From NCBI RefSeq assembly GCF_041537905.1, contig NZ_JBGRUO010000013.1:62001-126000 (forward strand): DNA of 64,000 bases, in the 5' to 3' direction. How positions within the stretch are numbered: position 1 is the stretch's first letter; every line of letters starts with the position of its first letter. Origin of the DNA: Ruegeria_C sp041537905. Lineage in GTDB: Bacteria > Pseudomonadota > Alphaproteobacteria > Rhodobacterales > Rhodobacteraceae. Of this stretch, positions 44,701-52,224 are shown in pieces. The position numbers were made by a program, and so were the translations under genes. The notes under the pieces were generated by a model. The model ran no database searches and was not told the origin of the DNA. It saw nothing but the letters and a program-made list of their open reading frames with translations.

Positions 44701-45756
44701 TTACTCGGCAGGCTCGGATACGCCCGCGAGGATATCGCGGATCGCACCCTCATTGATGTCGTCGTGCTCGGCGATGACCACCAGACGCGAGCGGCGCGCT
44801 TCTTCCGGCTTCCAGGGACGATCATATTGGTGCCGCACACGCGCGCCAACGGCTTGGACCAGCAGGCGCATCGGCTTGCCCGTGACGGCGGCATAGCCCT
44901 TGACCCGCAAGATATTCAACTCATCGGCCAGTCGTTCGATATTGGCGACCAGCTCTGCCGGATCGGTTTGTTCGGGCAGTTCAACGATGATGCTTTCGAA
45001 GTCATCATGCTCGTGATCGTCATGGCCATCGTGATGGCTGGGACGCGCGTCCATGTCATCCTCGGCGGCGGCCTCAAGGCCCAGGACCACGCGCACGTCC
45101 ACAACGCCCTCGGCCACTTCGACCACGGGCAGAGGGCGCGGGGCCTCAGCCGCGATGATCTCTTTGGCTTTGGCCACACCTTCGGGACCAGCCAGATCGG
45201 GTTTGGTCAGCAGGATGATATCGGCGCAGGAAATCTGATCCTCGAATACCTCAGACAGAGGGGTTTCGTGATCAATCGACTCGTCCGCCAGGCGCTGGGC
45301 ATCCACCGCCGCGACATTCGGGGCAAAGCGGCCAGCGGCCACGGCCTCGGCATCGGCCAGCGCGATCACACCGTCGACGGTGATTTTCGAGCGGATATCG
45401 GGCCAGTCGAACGCTTTCAGCAGCGGTTTCGGCAGGGCCAGACCGCTGGTTTCGATCAGGATGTGATCGGGGCGCGGCTCCAGCGCCATCAGCGCCTCGA
45501 TGGTGGGAATGAAATCATCAGCGACGGTGCAGCAGATGCAGCCATTGGCCAGTTCCATGATGTTCTCCGCCGGGCAATCGGGGATGGCGCAGGATTTCAG
45601 AATATCGCCATCGACGCCGACATCGCCGAATTCATTGACAACCACAGCCAGACGCTTGCCCTGCGGGTTCTGCATCAGGTGTCGCACCAGCGTGGTCTTG
45701 CCCGAGCCCAGAAAGCCGGTGATCACGGTGACGGGGAGTTTTTCAAGGGTGCTCAT
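44701..45756 (-). CDS. cobW: Cobalamin biosynthesis GTPase CobW
   Basis: A 351-residue COG0523 G3E-family GTPase thought to deliver cobalt to the chelatase. It shows the P-loop VTVITGFLGSGKTTLVRHLM, VVVNEFGDVGVDG, the metal-binding CxCC in ANGCICCTVADDF and LIETSGLALPKPLL. A His/Asp-rich stretch (ARPSHHDGHDDHEHDD near 232-247) is a likely metal buffer. It sits between DUF1636 and cobN on a transcript led by a cobalamin riboswitch, which fits a B12 role. Confidence 0.95.
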   Translation of the reverse strand: MSTLEKLPVTVITGFLGSGKTTLVRHLMQNPQGKRLAVVVNEFGDVGVDGDILKSCAIPDCPAENIMELANGCICCTVADDFIPTIEALMALEPRPDHILIETSGLALPKPLLKAFDWPDIRSKITVDGVIALADAEAVAAGRFAPNVAAVDAQRLADESIDHETPLSEVFEDQISCADIILLTKPDLAGPEGVAKAKEIIAAEAPRPLPVVEVAEGVVDVRVVLGLEAAAEDDMDARPSHHDGHDDHEHDDFESIIVELPEQTDPAELVANIERLADELNILRVKGYAAVTGKPMRLLVQAVGARVRHQYDRPWKPEEARRSRLVVIAEHDDINEGAIRDILAGVSEPAE

Positions 45757-45758
45757 TC

Positions 45759-46133
45759 TCAGGCTCCAATCGGGGGAATGCGGGCTGCGCAGTTTTTGCG
45801 GAAATGGACGGGACGCTCGCGCCAGGGCACCAGCCCGTCAGCGGTCGCGGCATATTTGCTGACGCCGTCGACGATCACCTCGACATCGTCGGCCTCGTTG
45901 AGATTCTCATAGACAAAGGTCCAGCGCGACGGCCCGCCGCGCAAAACGATGGAACAGCCCTGATCGCAATTCGACAGGCATTCCACCGGTTTCAGGTGCA
46001 CACCCTCGGGCAGGTCAGCCTGGGTCAGCGCGTCATGGAGCAGCCTGCCGGGGCGCTGGGCGTCATCCTCGACGGCGAGGCCACGGCGGCAAGTGGTACA
46101 GACCAGCAATTCCACTGGTGTTTGGTCAATCAC
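45759..46133 (-). CDS. DUF1636 metal-binding (ferredoxin-like) protein
   Basis: A 124-residue DUF1636 protein with thioredoxin-like [2Fe-2S] ferredoxin character: cysteines in LLVCTTCRRG, at residues 12 and 15, and in VECLSNCDQGCSIVL, with a fifth near the C-terminus (FRKNCAARIPP). The start is the GTG at 46133 behind GAGGGGGG; the nearer ATG is out of frame. It is the first gene after the riboswitch and 2 bases before cobW, which is the common location for this family. It may be a redox or cobalt-handling partner of the chelatase; this is inference. Confidence 0.85.
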   Translation of the reverse strand: MIDQTPVELLVCTTCRRGLAVEDDAQRPGRLLHDALTQADLPEGVHLKPVECLSNCDQGCSIVLRGGPSRWTFVYENLNEADDVEVIVDGVSKYAATADGLVPWRERPVHFRKNCAARIPPIGA

Positions 46134-46230
46134 GTCTCATCCCCCCTCGGGTGGTGGGGGACGGGGTACATGCGGGCCACGCTGCAAGACATGGACCCGT
46201 CACCGGCACACCCCGTCCGGTTTCAGTTCG

Positions 46231-46428
46231 GGTGTTGGCAGGTCTCCCGGCTTGCGGATGTCGAGGCCTGTCGGCCCCGGTGGCTGTCCCGCCTTCCCGG
46301 CCTTTTGGGCCAGTGGCGTTGGGCAGCCTCTCCGGTCACGGTCGCGGGGGCGGCTGTGCTTGGCGGTTCGGGCGTCTTTCCCGCCCCACTGGCACATTCC
46401 CTTTTCATCCTCTTTCGAGGACACCAAC
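46231..46428 (-). promoter_or_regulatory. Cobalamin riboswitch upstream of DUF1636-cobW-cobN
   Basis: Minus-strand elements in order: AAAAGGGAATGTGCC, CAGCCGCCCCCGCGACCGTG (B12-box variant), GCCACTGG, GCCGGGAAGGC and GCAAGCCGGGAGACCTGCC. The ends GTTGGTGT and CCAACACC can form stem P1. The 97 bases to the DUF1636 start hold the expression platform. It should switch off the long cob operon at high B12. The aptamer accounts for most of the gene-free stretch 46134-46584; the rest includes the promoter region of the gene at 46585. Confidence 0.9.
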
Positions 46429-46584
46429 GCCAGCGACATGCGGCAGTCAGAGCGGTTTTGTCAAGCGCTACCCAGCGGCGTCGGGCACCCAAGGTGAAAA
46501 AGCGACCGCCCTAGGTCGCGCAGCGGCATGACCGACAGGTTGCACCATGCATGCATGAGTGAAACGCGCGGAGGAGTAGGCGGC

Positions 46585-47544
46585 ATGAAGGTTGGTTTCA
46601 TCGGTTTGGGGAATGTGGGGGGCAAGCTGTCCGGGTCGCTGTTACGCAACGGCGTCGATCTGATGGTGCACGATCTGGACGACGATCTGGTCGGTGCGTT
46701 CGTGTCACGCGGGGCCAAACGCGCCCAAGGCCCGGCAGAGTTGATGCGAGACTGCGACGCCGTCATCACCTGCCTGCCATCGCCTGCCGCCTCAGATGCG
46801 GTGATGCAAGAGATGCTGCCCGAGATTCGGCCCGGCAAGATCTGGATGGAGATGTCGACCACGGACGAGGCCGAGGTCAAACGCCTTGGCGCGATGGTGA
46901 GCGAGCGGGGCGGGGCGGCGGTGGATTGCCCGGTCTCGGGCGGCTGTCACCGCGCGGCCACCGGCAATATCTCGATCTTTGCGGGTTGTGACCGCGCCAC
47001 ATTCGAGCGTATCGCGCCATTTCTCAAGACGATGGGGCGCCGCATCCTGCATACTGGCGAGTTGGGCTCTGCCTCAGTCCTGAAGGTGATCACGAACTAC
47101 CTTGCCACGGCCAATCTGGTGACCTGCTGCGAGGCGCTGGTGACCGCAAAGGCAGCGGGTATGGACCTGAACACGACCTATGAGGCGATTGCGATCTCGT
47201 CAGGTACATCCTTCGTGCATGAAACCGAAAGTCAGGTGATCCTGAACGGGTCGCGCGACATCTCGTTCACCATGGATCTGGTGAAAAAGGATATCGGGCT
47301 GTTTCAGGACGTGGCCGACCGTGCCGGCGTGCCGCTGGAGGTCAACCCGCTGCTGATCGATATCATCAATGATGGTATCAAGCGGTTCGGGTCGCGCGAA
47401 CTGTCGCCCAACATCATCCGCCGGCTGGAAGAGGCCACCGGCCTCGACATCCGCGCCGCAGGCTTTCCCGCCGAGATGTCCGATGATGAGCCCGAGGAGT
47501 CGGGATATGAGGTCAGGCCAAAGGGTACCTCCGCGACAAACTGA
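46585..47544 (+). CDS. NAD(P)-dependent beta-hydroxyacid dehydrogenase (HIBADH family)
   Basis: A 319-residue member of the 3-hydroxyisobutyrate/tartronate semialdehyde reductase family. The N-terminal Rossmann fold shows MKVGFIGLGNVGGKLSGSLL, then MEMSTTDEAEVKRL, the substrate loop AVDCPVSGGCHRAATGNISI and the helix SASVLKVITNYLATANLVTC with the catalytic Lys. The ATG at 46585 has a strong GGAGGAG; the open frame before it is not used. The acceptor acid is unknown. It ends exactly one base before the convergent phage-type remnant begins, marking the edge of the accessory island. Confidence 0.87.
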   Translation: MKVGFIGLGNVGGKLSGSLLRNGVDLMVHDLDDDLVGAFVSRGAKRAQGPAELMRDCDAVITCLPSPAASDAVMQEMLPEIRPGKIWMEMSTTDEAEVKRLGAMVSERGGAAVDCPVSGGCHRAATGNISIFAGCDRATFERIAPFLKTMGRRILHTGELGSASVLKVITNYLATANLVTCCEALVTAKAAGMDLNTTYEAIAISSGTSFVHETESQVILNGSRDISFTMDLVKKDIGLFQDVADRAGVPLEVNPLLIDIINDGIKRFGSRELSPNIIRRLEEATGLDIRAAGFPAEMSDDEPEESGYEVRPKGTSATN

Positions 47545-47865
47545 TTACCGGCGCGTTGGTGCCGCACGCATATCGGCATCGGCACCAACCTGACGCCCGC
47601 CGATGTCTACTTCGGCCGGGCCGAGACCATTCTCAGAGGTCAAACAGTTGATGTGTTTCACGTCGCCGATTGTGAGCGCGGCCACAGGATAGACTTGCTC
47701 AACCTCTTGAGCCATCAAGCCAACCTGCCCGGAAGGACCGCCCTTGTAGTCAAAGGCGTACACGCCCAGCCCGTCTGGCCGAATACTTAGAAGGCTAACG
47801 TTCTCCTTGACCCGGATGTCGGACGCAATAATCGCGTTGCCAGCCAAACCGAACAGACCGCCCAT
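47545..47865 (-). CDS. Peptidase S74 / intramolecular chaperone fragment, phage-type
   Basis: A 106-residue piece. SDIRVKENVSLLSIRPDGLGVYAFDY and GLMAQEVEQVYPVAAL are typical of the self-cleaving chaperone domain (peptidase S74) at the end of phage tail spikes and fibres. The Ser-Asp at residue 15-16 is the usual autocleavage site. The final 30 residues are not part of the domain; they are read from the opposite strand of a transposase remnant. It is a degenerate phage fragment; no ribosome site is convincing, so expression is doubtful. Confidence 0.6.
   Translation of the reverse strand: MGGLFGLAGNAIIASDIRVKENVSLLSIRPDGLGVYAFDYKGGPSGQVGLMAQEVEQVYPVAALTIGDVKHINCLTSENGLGPAEVDIGGRQVGADADMRAAPTRR
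47578..47637 (+). mobile_element. IS3-type transposase remnant
   Basis: The plus strand encodes TNLTPADVYFGRAETIL, the conserved end region of IS3-family OrfB transposases, without any start, catalytic residues or inverted repeats. Only about 60 bases remain. It overlaps, on the other strand, the tail of the S74 fragment. Confidence 0.5.
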
Positions 47866-47914
47866 AGCATACTGCCTAGGTATCGACCGGACTCAGGTCC
47901 AGAGGGGATCAGGC

Positions 47915-48163
47915 ATGAACACCAAGACAGAGATTTGCGGAGCCAAGGTCAAGGGCGGTATGTGCATGAATGAGCCGGTGACTGGAAAAGCCGGCTGCTG
48001 CCTACATGTCGGTTTGTCTACAGGGTCAAAGACACCCGAAGGTCGGGCGCGGCAGATAGAGGCGAACCGCGCACGCTGGGCTGAAATCAAGCGGGCCTTG
48101 GCGCACTATCGGAGGAACAGGGTGGATTCAAACGGCTCGACGCCAAGATCCCCTCAAGCCTAA
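47915..48163 (+). CDS. Small phage/mobile-element protein of the HGG-x-TPEGR type
   Basis: An 82-residue basic protein. GAKVKGGMCMNEPVTGKAGCCLHV is followed by GLSTGSKTPEGRARQIEANR and ARW, a pattern (HGGxSTGPKTPEGRARxxxAxxRW) frequent in small phage and integrated-element proteins of alphaproteobacteria. Four Cys residues in the first 30 suggest a zinc-binding loop. AGAGGGGATC lies before the ATG. Function is unknown. It fits the accessory island. Confidence 0.55.
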   Translation: MNTKTEICGAKVKGGMCMNEPVTGKAGCCLHVGLSTGSKTPEGRARQIEANRARWAEIKRALAHYRRNRVDSNGSTPRSPQA

Positions 48164-48280
48164 CAACCCTTAATCCAGCGTTCTGGCGGCTGTAATGCCA
48201 GCTAACTAAGTCCATCTCAAGAAACGGGAAATCGCACATGTATGCGCCTATTTTGATGAGAAGGTGTCCTGAACATGCGA

Positions 48281-48979
48281 TTAGAAACAGGCCTGACGCC
48301 TCCGAACGTTCGCACGACATTCGCTCGCGCTCTCGGGGATGCAGATGACGACACCCGCCTTTGGTTTGTTCAGAGGGTCCGGCAGGTATTCTAGCACTTG
48401 CCCCATCGTCCGCCATTCCATTGCATCATTCGGTAAAAAGAGGCTTTTGTCGTTAGGGTCGTAGTGAGTAGCAGGCGGGATCGGAAAGTTGCCTATGAGG
48501 TATCGACGGCGCTTTTGTGGCACCCCGTAGTCGGCAGCAATTAGTTCGGTCCTTGTTGGTATCGGAAAGTCGCCATCTTCATCGATTCCAATCGATCGCA
48601 ACGGTATTTGAGACGGTAGATACTTTTGGATCGCTGGCACATTTTCCATGATCCAATACTTAGGTTTCTTGGCGTAGACGCATCGCAAAAAAGACTGAAC
48701 CAGTAATATGCCGTCCAGAACATTGCGTGTCTTGTTAGACTTTGCGGTGCTAAATTGAGTGCATGGTGGACCGCCAATTACAATGTCTGCGTCAGGTAGC
48801 GTGTTGTAGTTGAATTCTTTAAGGTCCTGTTGACGCGCAGTTACTTTGTGATTTGCACTGTATGTCGTTACAGCATCTTTGTCGTAGTCCAGCGCCGCAA
48901 CGACCTCGAAACCTGCTGCTTCAAAGCCAGCGGAAAAACCACCGGGTCCACAGAAAAGATCAATAACTCGTAGCGGCAT
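48281..48979 (-). CDS. C-terminally truncated DNA (cytosine-5) methyltransferase
   Basis: A 232-residue C5-methyltransferase. Motif I is VIDLFCGPGGFSAGFEAAGF, motif IV with catalytic Cys is GGPPCTQFS, motif VI is MENVP, and motif VIII is VPQKRRRYLIG. The target-recognition domain and motifs IX and X are missing; typical enzymes exceed 320 residues. The sequence downstream on the strand shows no continuation in other frames, so this looks like a 3' deletion rather than a frameshift. Base composition is much more AT-rich than the host. No restriction endonuclease is nearby. It is probably inactive. Confidence 0.82.
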   Translation of the reverse strand: MPLRVIDLFCGPGGFSAGFEAAGFEVVAALDYDKDAVTTYSANHKVTARQQDLKEFNYNTLPDADIVIGGPPCTQFSTAKSNKTRNVLDGILLVQSFLRCVYAKKPKYWIMENVPAIQKYLPSQIPLRSIGIDEDGDFPIPTRTELIAADYGVPQKRRRYLIGNFPIPPATHYDPNDKSLFLPNDAMEWRTMGQVLEYLPDPLNKPKAGVVICIPESASECRANVRRRQACF

Positions 48980-49181
48980 GTTCTCACTATACTACAACTA
49001 GGGTGCATGTCTTGTCCTATATGACTCAATACGGGGGTTCAACGCAGTGTGCGAGCGAAAGTTGGAACATCCGCAGAGTGAAAGCTTTCGACTTCGTGTT
49101 TTCGAGCTTAAGTGTCTGTATTTGATCGACTAAATGCCATCTTGGCAGCACCATATGGCGTGAAAAAGCTGGAGATGCCAA

Positions 49182-49604
49182 ATGCCTTATCTGACAAAAC
49201 TTGAAGTTAAAACTGCTACTCGTGCCAGCAGGCAAGATCCAGTTCAACTACGCCGCCGCAAACTTGTCGCTGCAATTGAAGAACAGTTGAATGCGGCTGA
49301 TGCTGCGGTAAACGGCGAAACCCATGAGGTGACGCGCAAGACATGGGTCAAGAATGAGCAGGGTGAAAAAGTGCTGGTGGACAAGCTGCGCAAAGTGCGT
49401 CCGTGGTTTTTTGAACAAGACGGTGGCTGGTACGTGCAGTGCAAATACGGAAACAAGGCGCTGATGATTGGCAATGGAAACGCGGTCTTTGTGAAAGCGC
49501 TAAAGGAAATTGCTGGCGCGCTGAAGGCGTTGAAGGCGGCGACAGACGCTGGTGAACTGGACGAGGCGATTGCGAAGGCGACGCAGCGCAGGAAAACAAA
49601 GTAA
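49182..49604 (+). CDS. DUF6641 family protein
   Basis: A 140-residue, lysine-rich protein. DPVQLRRRKLVAAIEEQLNAA, KTWVKNEQGEKVLVDKLRKVRPWFFE and WYVQCKYGNKALMI match DUF6641, a family found on plasmids, prophages and islands of marine alphaproteobacteria; its role is unknown. The beta-rich centre with conserved Trp and Tyr and a helical C-terminus could bind nucleic acid, but that is speculation. It lies next to the integrase, convergent with it, 34 bp between stops. Confidence 0.65.
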   Translation: MPYLTKLEVKTATRASRQDPVQLRRRKLVAAIEEQLNAADAAVNGETHEVTRKTWVKNEQGEKVLVDKLRKVRPWFFEQDGGWYVQCKYGNKALMIGNGNAVFVKALKEIAGALKALKAATDAGELDEAIAKATQRRKTK

Positions 49605-49638
49605 GACGTTTTGGTTGGCGCAGCAGCGGTTGCGTCAA

Positions 49639-51054
49639 CTACCCATTCAGTATCCGCAGTAGTGTATCACCCTCTATCAAGTCTTCATTCTTTGCCGCCA
49701 GCGCTTTCATCGCAATCTCTTCTGTCACCACGTAGTTCTGTCGTTCAATGCCCAAAGCCGCCAACAGCCCTGCTTCATCTAGTTTACCTGTTGCAAGCAT
49801 GTTGAACGCCGTTTCCACCACACCGCCGCCGTTTGCCGTCACTTCCTTCTTTTGGCTTTTTCGCATGTCGCGTCCGCTGTGCATTTCAGCGTTTAGCAAC
49901 GGGCTGTACTTGCTGTAGTGCTTGTCCAACATCGCCGTGCTGTTACCCATTTGCTTGCTCAAAGCGTGTGTGCTGATGCCGCGCTTCAAGTCCCGCGTCG
50001 CGTAGTAGTGCCGCAAGCTGTACAGAGTGCGGGATTTGCCATCAGCGCCAACTTTCAATCCTAAGTCATCCAGCAGCGCATTAAATGCGCGGTTTAAGCT
50101 CGCGATGTTTGCAACAGCGCCTAAGCGCGTGGTGAATACATGCTCGTTGCTTTTTGCTGCGATAAGCTGAGCGAAGCTGTCGTAGCTGAGAGCAGGGTTC
50201 AGCTTACTTTGTCTGTCCAAGTAGCCTTCCACTGTGTCTCGCGCCACTGCGCTTCTCTTTCGCGTTTTTCCGTCTACGTTCACCACCAAATAGCGCTCGC
50301 CGTCATTCTCTTGCCATTCAATGTTGCGCCAACGCAGGCGCAACGCCTCCGTGCCATGCCTCACGCCAGTGTTTGCGAGAAACAGCACATAGTTGCGCAG
50401 TACTTCGCGTGTTACTTGTGCTTTCTTGTCTTTCGTCTTTTTGTGCCACGTCCGTAGCGCTGTATAAATCTTCTTATACTCGGCGTCCGTGAAGCTGCCT
50501 CTGCTTTCGCTTTTGACACCTTTGTTAAGCAGGGTGGGGCGCATGGATTTTACTATCCAGCCGTGTAGCTCTGCTTCGTCCAATACTCTGTTCAGTGCTG
50601 CATTGTGATTGTTGATGCCGCTCTGCGAGAATGGTTTTTTGTTCGTTTCAGTGCGCCACGCGTCAAATGCCGTCAGCGCAGCCAAATCAATCTTAGCTAC
50701 ATCCGTGTTGCCAAAATACGGGATGAGCCAAATGCGCAGCGCTGAGATGTAGTCTTTGTAAGCTTGCTTGCCGCCACCCTCATCAAGCTCGCGCTGCATT
50801 CGCGCAATCGCATGCTCAGCCACATGCTTAAATTTGCGGGTTTGGGCAGGCAGGTGATTTTTGATGCGCGCTTTGGTCTCGTGGTACAAATCAATTGCGC
50901 GTTCTTTGGCTTCTTCTAAGTCGTCTGTCTTTGTGCTTTTCACAACACGTTTGCCGTTGTCCAAGGTCAGCCGCACGTACCAATTTTCGCTGCCCTGGCG
51001 CTTATCCAGCTTCAGTTTTTTGTGCACATTTACAGTAGTAACGCCGTAGCTCAT
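49639..51054 (-). CDS. Tyrosine recombinase (phage/island integrase)
   Basis: A 471-residue site-specific integrase. A SAM-like N-terminal region precedes the catalytic domain, where the active residues appear as Arg in NTGVRHGTEALRLRW, His-x-x-Arg-like LYSLRHYYATRD, and the Tyr nucleophile in MLDKHYSKYSPLL. Its start lies 167 bp from the 3' end of the tRNA-Cys gene, the usual arrangement for an element inserted in that tRNA. Codon use and AT content differ from the host. Confidence 0.93.
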   Translation of the reverse strand: MSYGVTTVNVHKKLKLDKRQGSENWYVRLTLDNGKRVVKSTKTDDLEEAKERAIDLYHETKARIKNHLPAQTRKFKHVAEHAIARMQRELDEGGGKQAYKDYISALRIWLIPYFGNTDVAKIDLAALTAFDAWRTETNKKPFSQSGINNHNAALNRVLDEAELHGWIVKSMRPTLLNKGVKSESRGSFTDAEYKKIYTALRTWHKKTKDKKAQVTREVLRNYVLFLANTGVRHGTEALRLRWRNIEWQENDGERYLVVNVDGKTRKRSAVARDTVEGYLDRQSKLNPALSYDSFAQLIAAKSNEHVFTTRLGAVANIASLNRAFNALLDDLGLKVGADGKSRTLYSLRHYYATRDLKRGISTHALSKQMGNSTAMLDKHYSKYSPLLNAEMHSGRDMRKSQKKEVTANGGGVVETAFNMLATGKLDEAGLLAALGIERQNYVVTEEIAMKALAAKNEDLIEGDTLLRILNG

Positions 51055-51169
51055 CGCGTGCTGCTTCGCCTAGTTGCCTGTTTTTTCTCAGTATACGGCA
51101 AAAGGTCTCAAAATGCAGCCGAATCTGCGCGCGGACTGTGTACGAATTGTGCACGAAAATCACGCGACT

Positions 51170-51215
51170 ACATCTTGTGTCACAGGGCGCAATTTTGGTG
51201 AATTTTACAAGATGT
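51170..51215. repeat. Inverted repeat beside tRNA-Cys 3' end
   Basis: ACATCTTGT (51170-51178) and ACAAGATGT (51207-51215) are perfect 9-bp inverted copies, 28 bases apart, ending 3 bases from the tRNA 3' end. They lie in the integrase-attachment region and may be integrase arm or core sites. The rest of 51055-51217 is AT-rich and gene-free. Confidence 0.35.
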
Positions 51216-51217
51216 TG

Positions 51218-51291
51218 TGGAGGCGAGTACCGGAATCGAACCGGTGTACACGGATTTGCAATCCGCTGCGTCACCACTCCGCCAACTCGCC
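51218..51291 (-). tRNA. tRNA-Cys (GCA)
   Basis: The minus strand folds as a tRNA: acceptor GGCGAGT pairing with ACTCGCC, D arm GCG...CGC, anticodon arm GCGGA-TTGCAAA-TCCGT with anticodon GCA, T arm ACCGG-TTCGATT-CCGGT, discriminator T and an encoded CCA at 51218-51220. It is intact, so any integration at its 3' end kept the gene functional. Confidence 0.95.
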
Positions 51292-51469
51292 TTTCTTAGT
51301 GAAATCAATCACTTGCTGTGGTATGAGGGGTTTTCTAGCAGCTTTGTTCAATGGCGTCCAGACAGTCTCGGCCAAAAATCATCTAATTGCGCGGTCAATC
51401 TGGCCAATCTGCACGTTGCAACAGGGCAACCGAGGAAATGTTACTTGTGGATGGGACATTGCCGCCCGG

Positions 51470-51484
51470 GTGCCAGTATGGCAC
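51470..51484. promoter_or_regulatory. Palindrome upstream of pcm-tolC
   Basis: GTGCCA-GTA-TGGCAC is a perfect inverted repeat 35 bp before the pcm-like start, in the 228-bp gap after the tRNA. It may be an operator or a small hairpin in the leader. No other gene is visible in the gap. Confidence 0.35.
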
Positions 51485-51519
51485 AAGCCACAATAACACA
51501 GTGTTGGAAGATCACGATT

Positions 51520-52173
51520 ATGCCTGACTTTGCCGCACGGCGCCGTACCATGGTGGATACGCAGATCCGCCCGTCGGACGTGACCAAGTTCCCGATTATC
51601 GAGGCGATGCTGGAGGTCCCCCGCGAAGCCTTCGTGCCCGATGCGAAGCGCGAGGCCGCCTATGCAGAGGAGATGATTGATCTGGGCGATGGGCGGGTGC
51701 TGCCCGAGCCCCGGACATTTGGGAAAATGCTTGATGCGCTCAACATTCAGGACGACGAAGCGGTTCTGGATGTGGCTGCGGCACTGGGGTACTCCACCGC
51801 CGTCACCGCGCACTTGGCCCAATTCGTTGTCGCTGTCGAGGAGGATGTCGCCATGGCAGGCGAGGCGCAGTCGCTTTTGTCCGAGGCCGGCGCCGACAAT
51901 GCGGTTGTGCATCACGGGCCGCTGGCCGAAGGAGCAGCAGAGCACGGCCCCTATGATGCGATACTTGTTCAGGGGGGCGTCGAACAGGTGCCCGAAGCTC
52001 TGCTGGCGCAGCTAAAGGAGGGCGGGCGCATTGCCTGCACCTTTGTTGAGGATGGCGTGGGTACCGTGCGGATCGGGCATAAGTCCGGCGGCAAGCTGTC
52101 GTGGCGATACGCATTCAATGCTGGCGGGCAAGTCCTGCCGGGATTCGCAAAACAACCGGAATTTTCGCTTTGA
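51520..52173 (+). CDS. pcm: Protein-L-isoaspartate O-methyltransferase-like protein
   Basis: A 217-residue SAM methyltransferase of the PCMT type, which labels damaged isoaspartyl residues. It begins DFAARRRTMVDTQIRPSDVTK, with FPIIEAMLEVPREAFVPD; the SAM-binding region is DEAVLDVAAALGYSTAVTAHLA (usual VLEIGTGSGYxTA), and YDAILVQGGVEQVPEALLAQL follows. The motif I is changed (AAALGY instead of GTGSGY), so catalysis is uncertain. Start at the ATG 51520, with GGAAG upstream. It is followed by tolC, as in many alphaproteobacteria. Confidence 0.83.
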   Translation: MPDFAARRRTMVDTQIRPSDVTKFPIIEAMLEVPREAFVPDAKREAAYAEEMIDLGDGRVLPEPRTFGKMLDALNIQDDEAVLDVAAALGYSTAVTAHLAQFVVAVEEDVAMAGEAQSLLSEAGADNAVVHHGPLAEGAAEHGPYDAILVQGGVEQVPEALLAQLKEGGRIACTFVEDGVGTVRIGHKSGGKLSWRYAFNAGGQVLPGFAKQPEFSL

Positions 52174-52224
52174 CCCGTTGGGTCGGGAAAAACAGGCCGG
52201 ACATAAAAAGAGGCGCGGAAAACA

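Noticed and set aside
47500..48300. Left attachment repeat matching the tRNA-Cys 3' end
   Set aside because: No convincing copy of the tRNA end was found by eye; short partial matches such as TACCGG are too brief.
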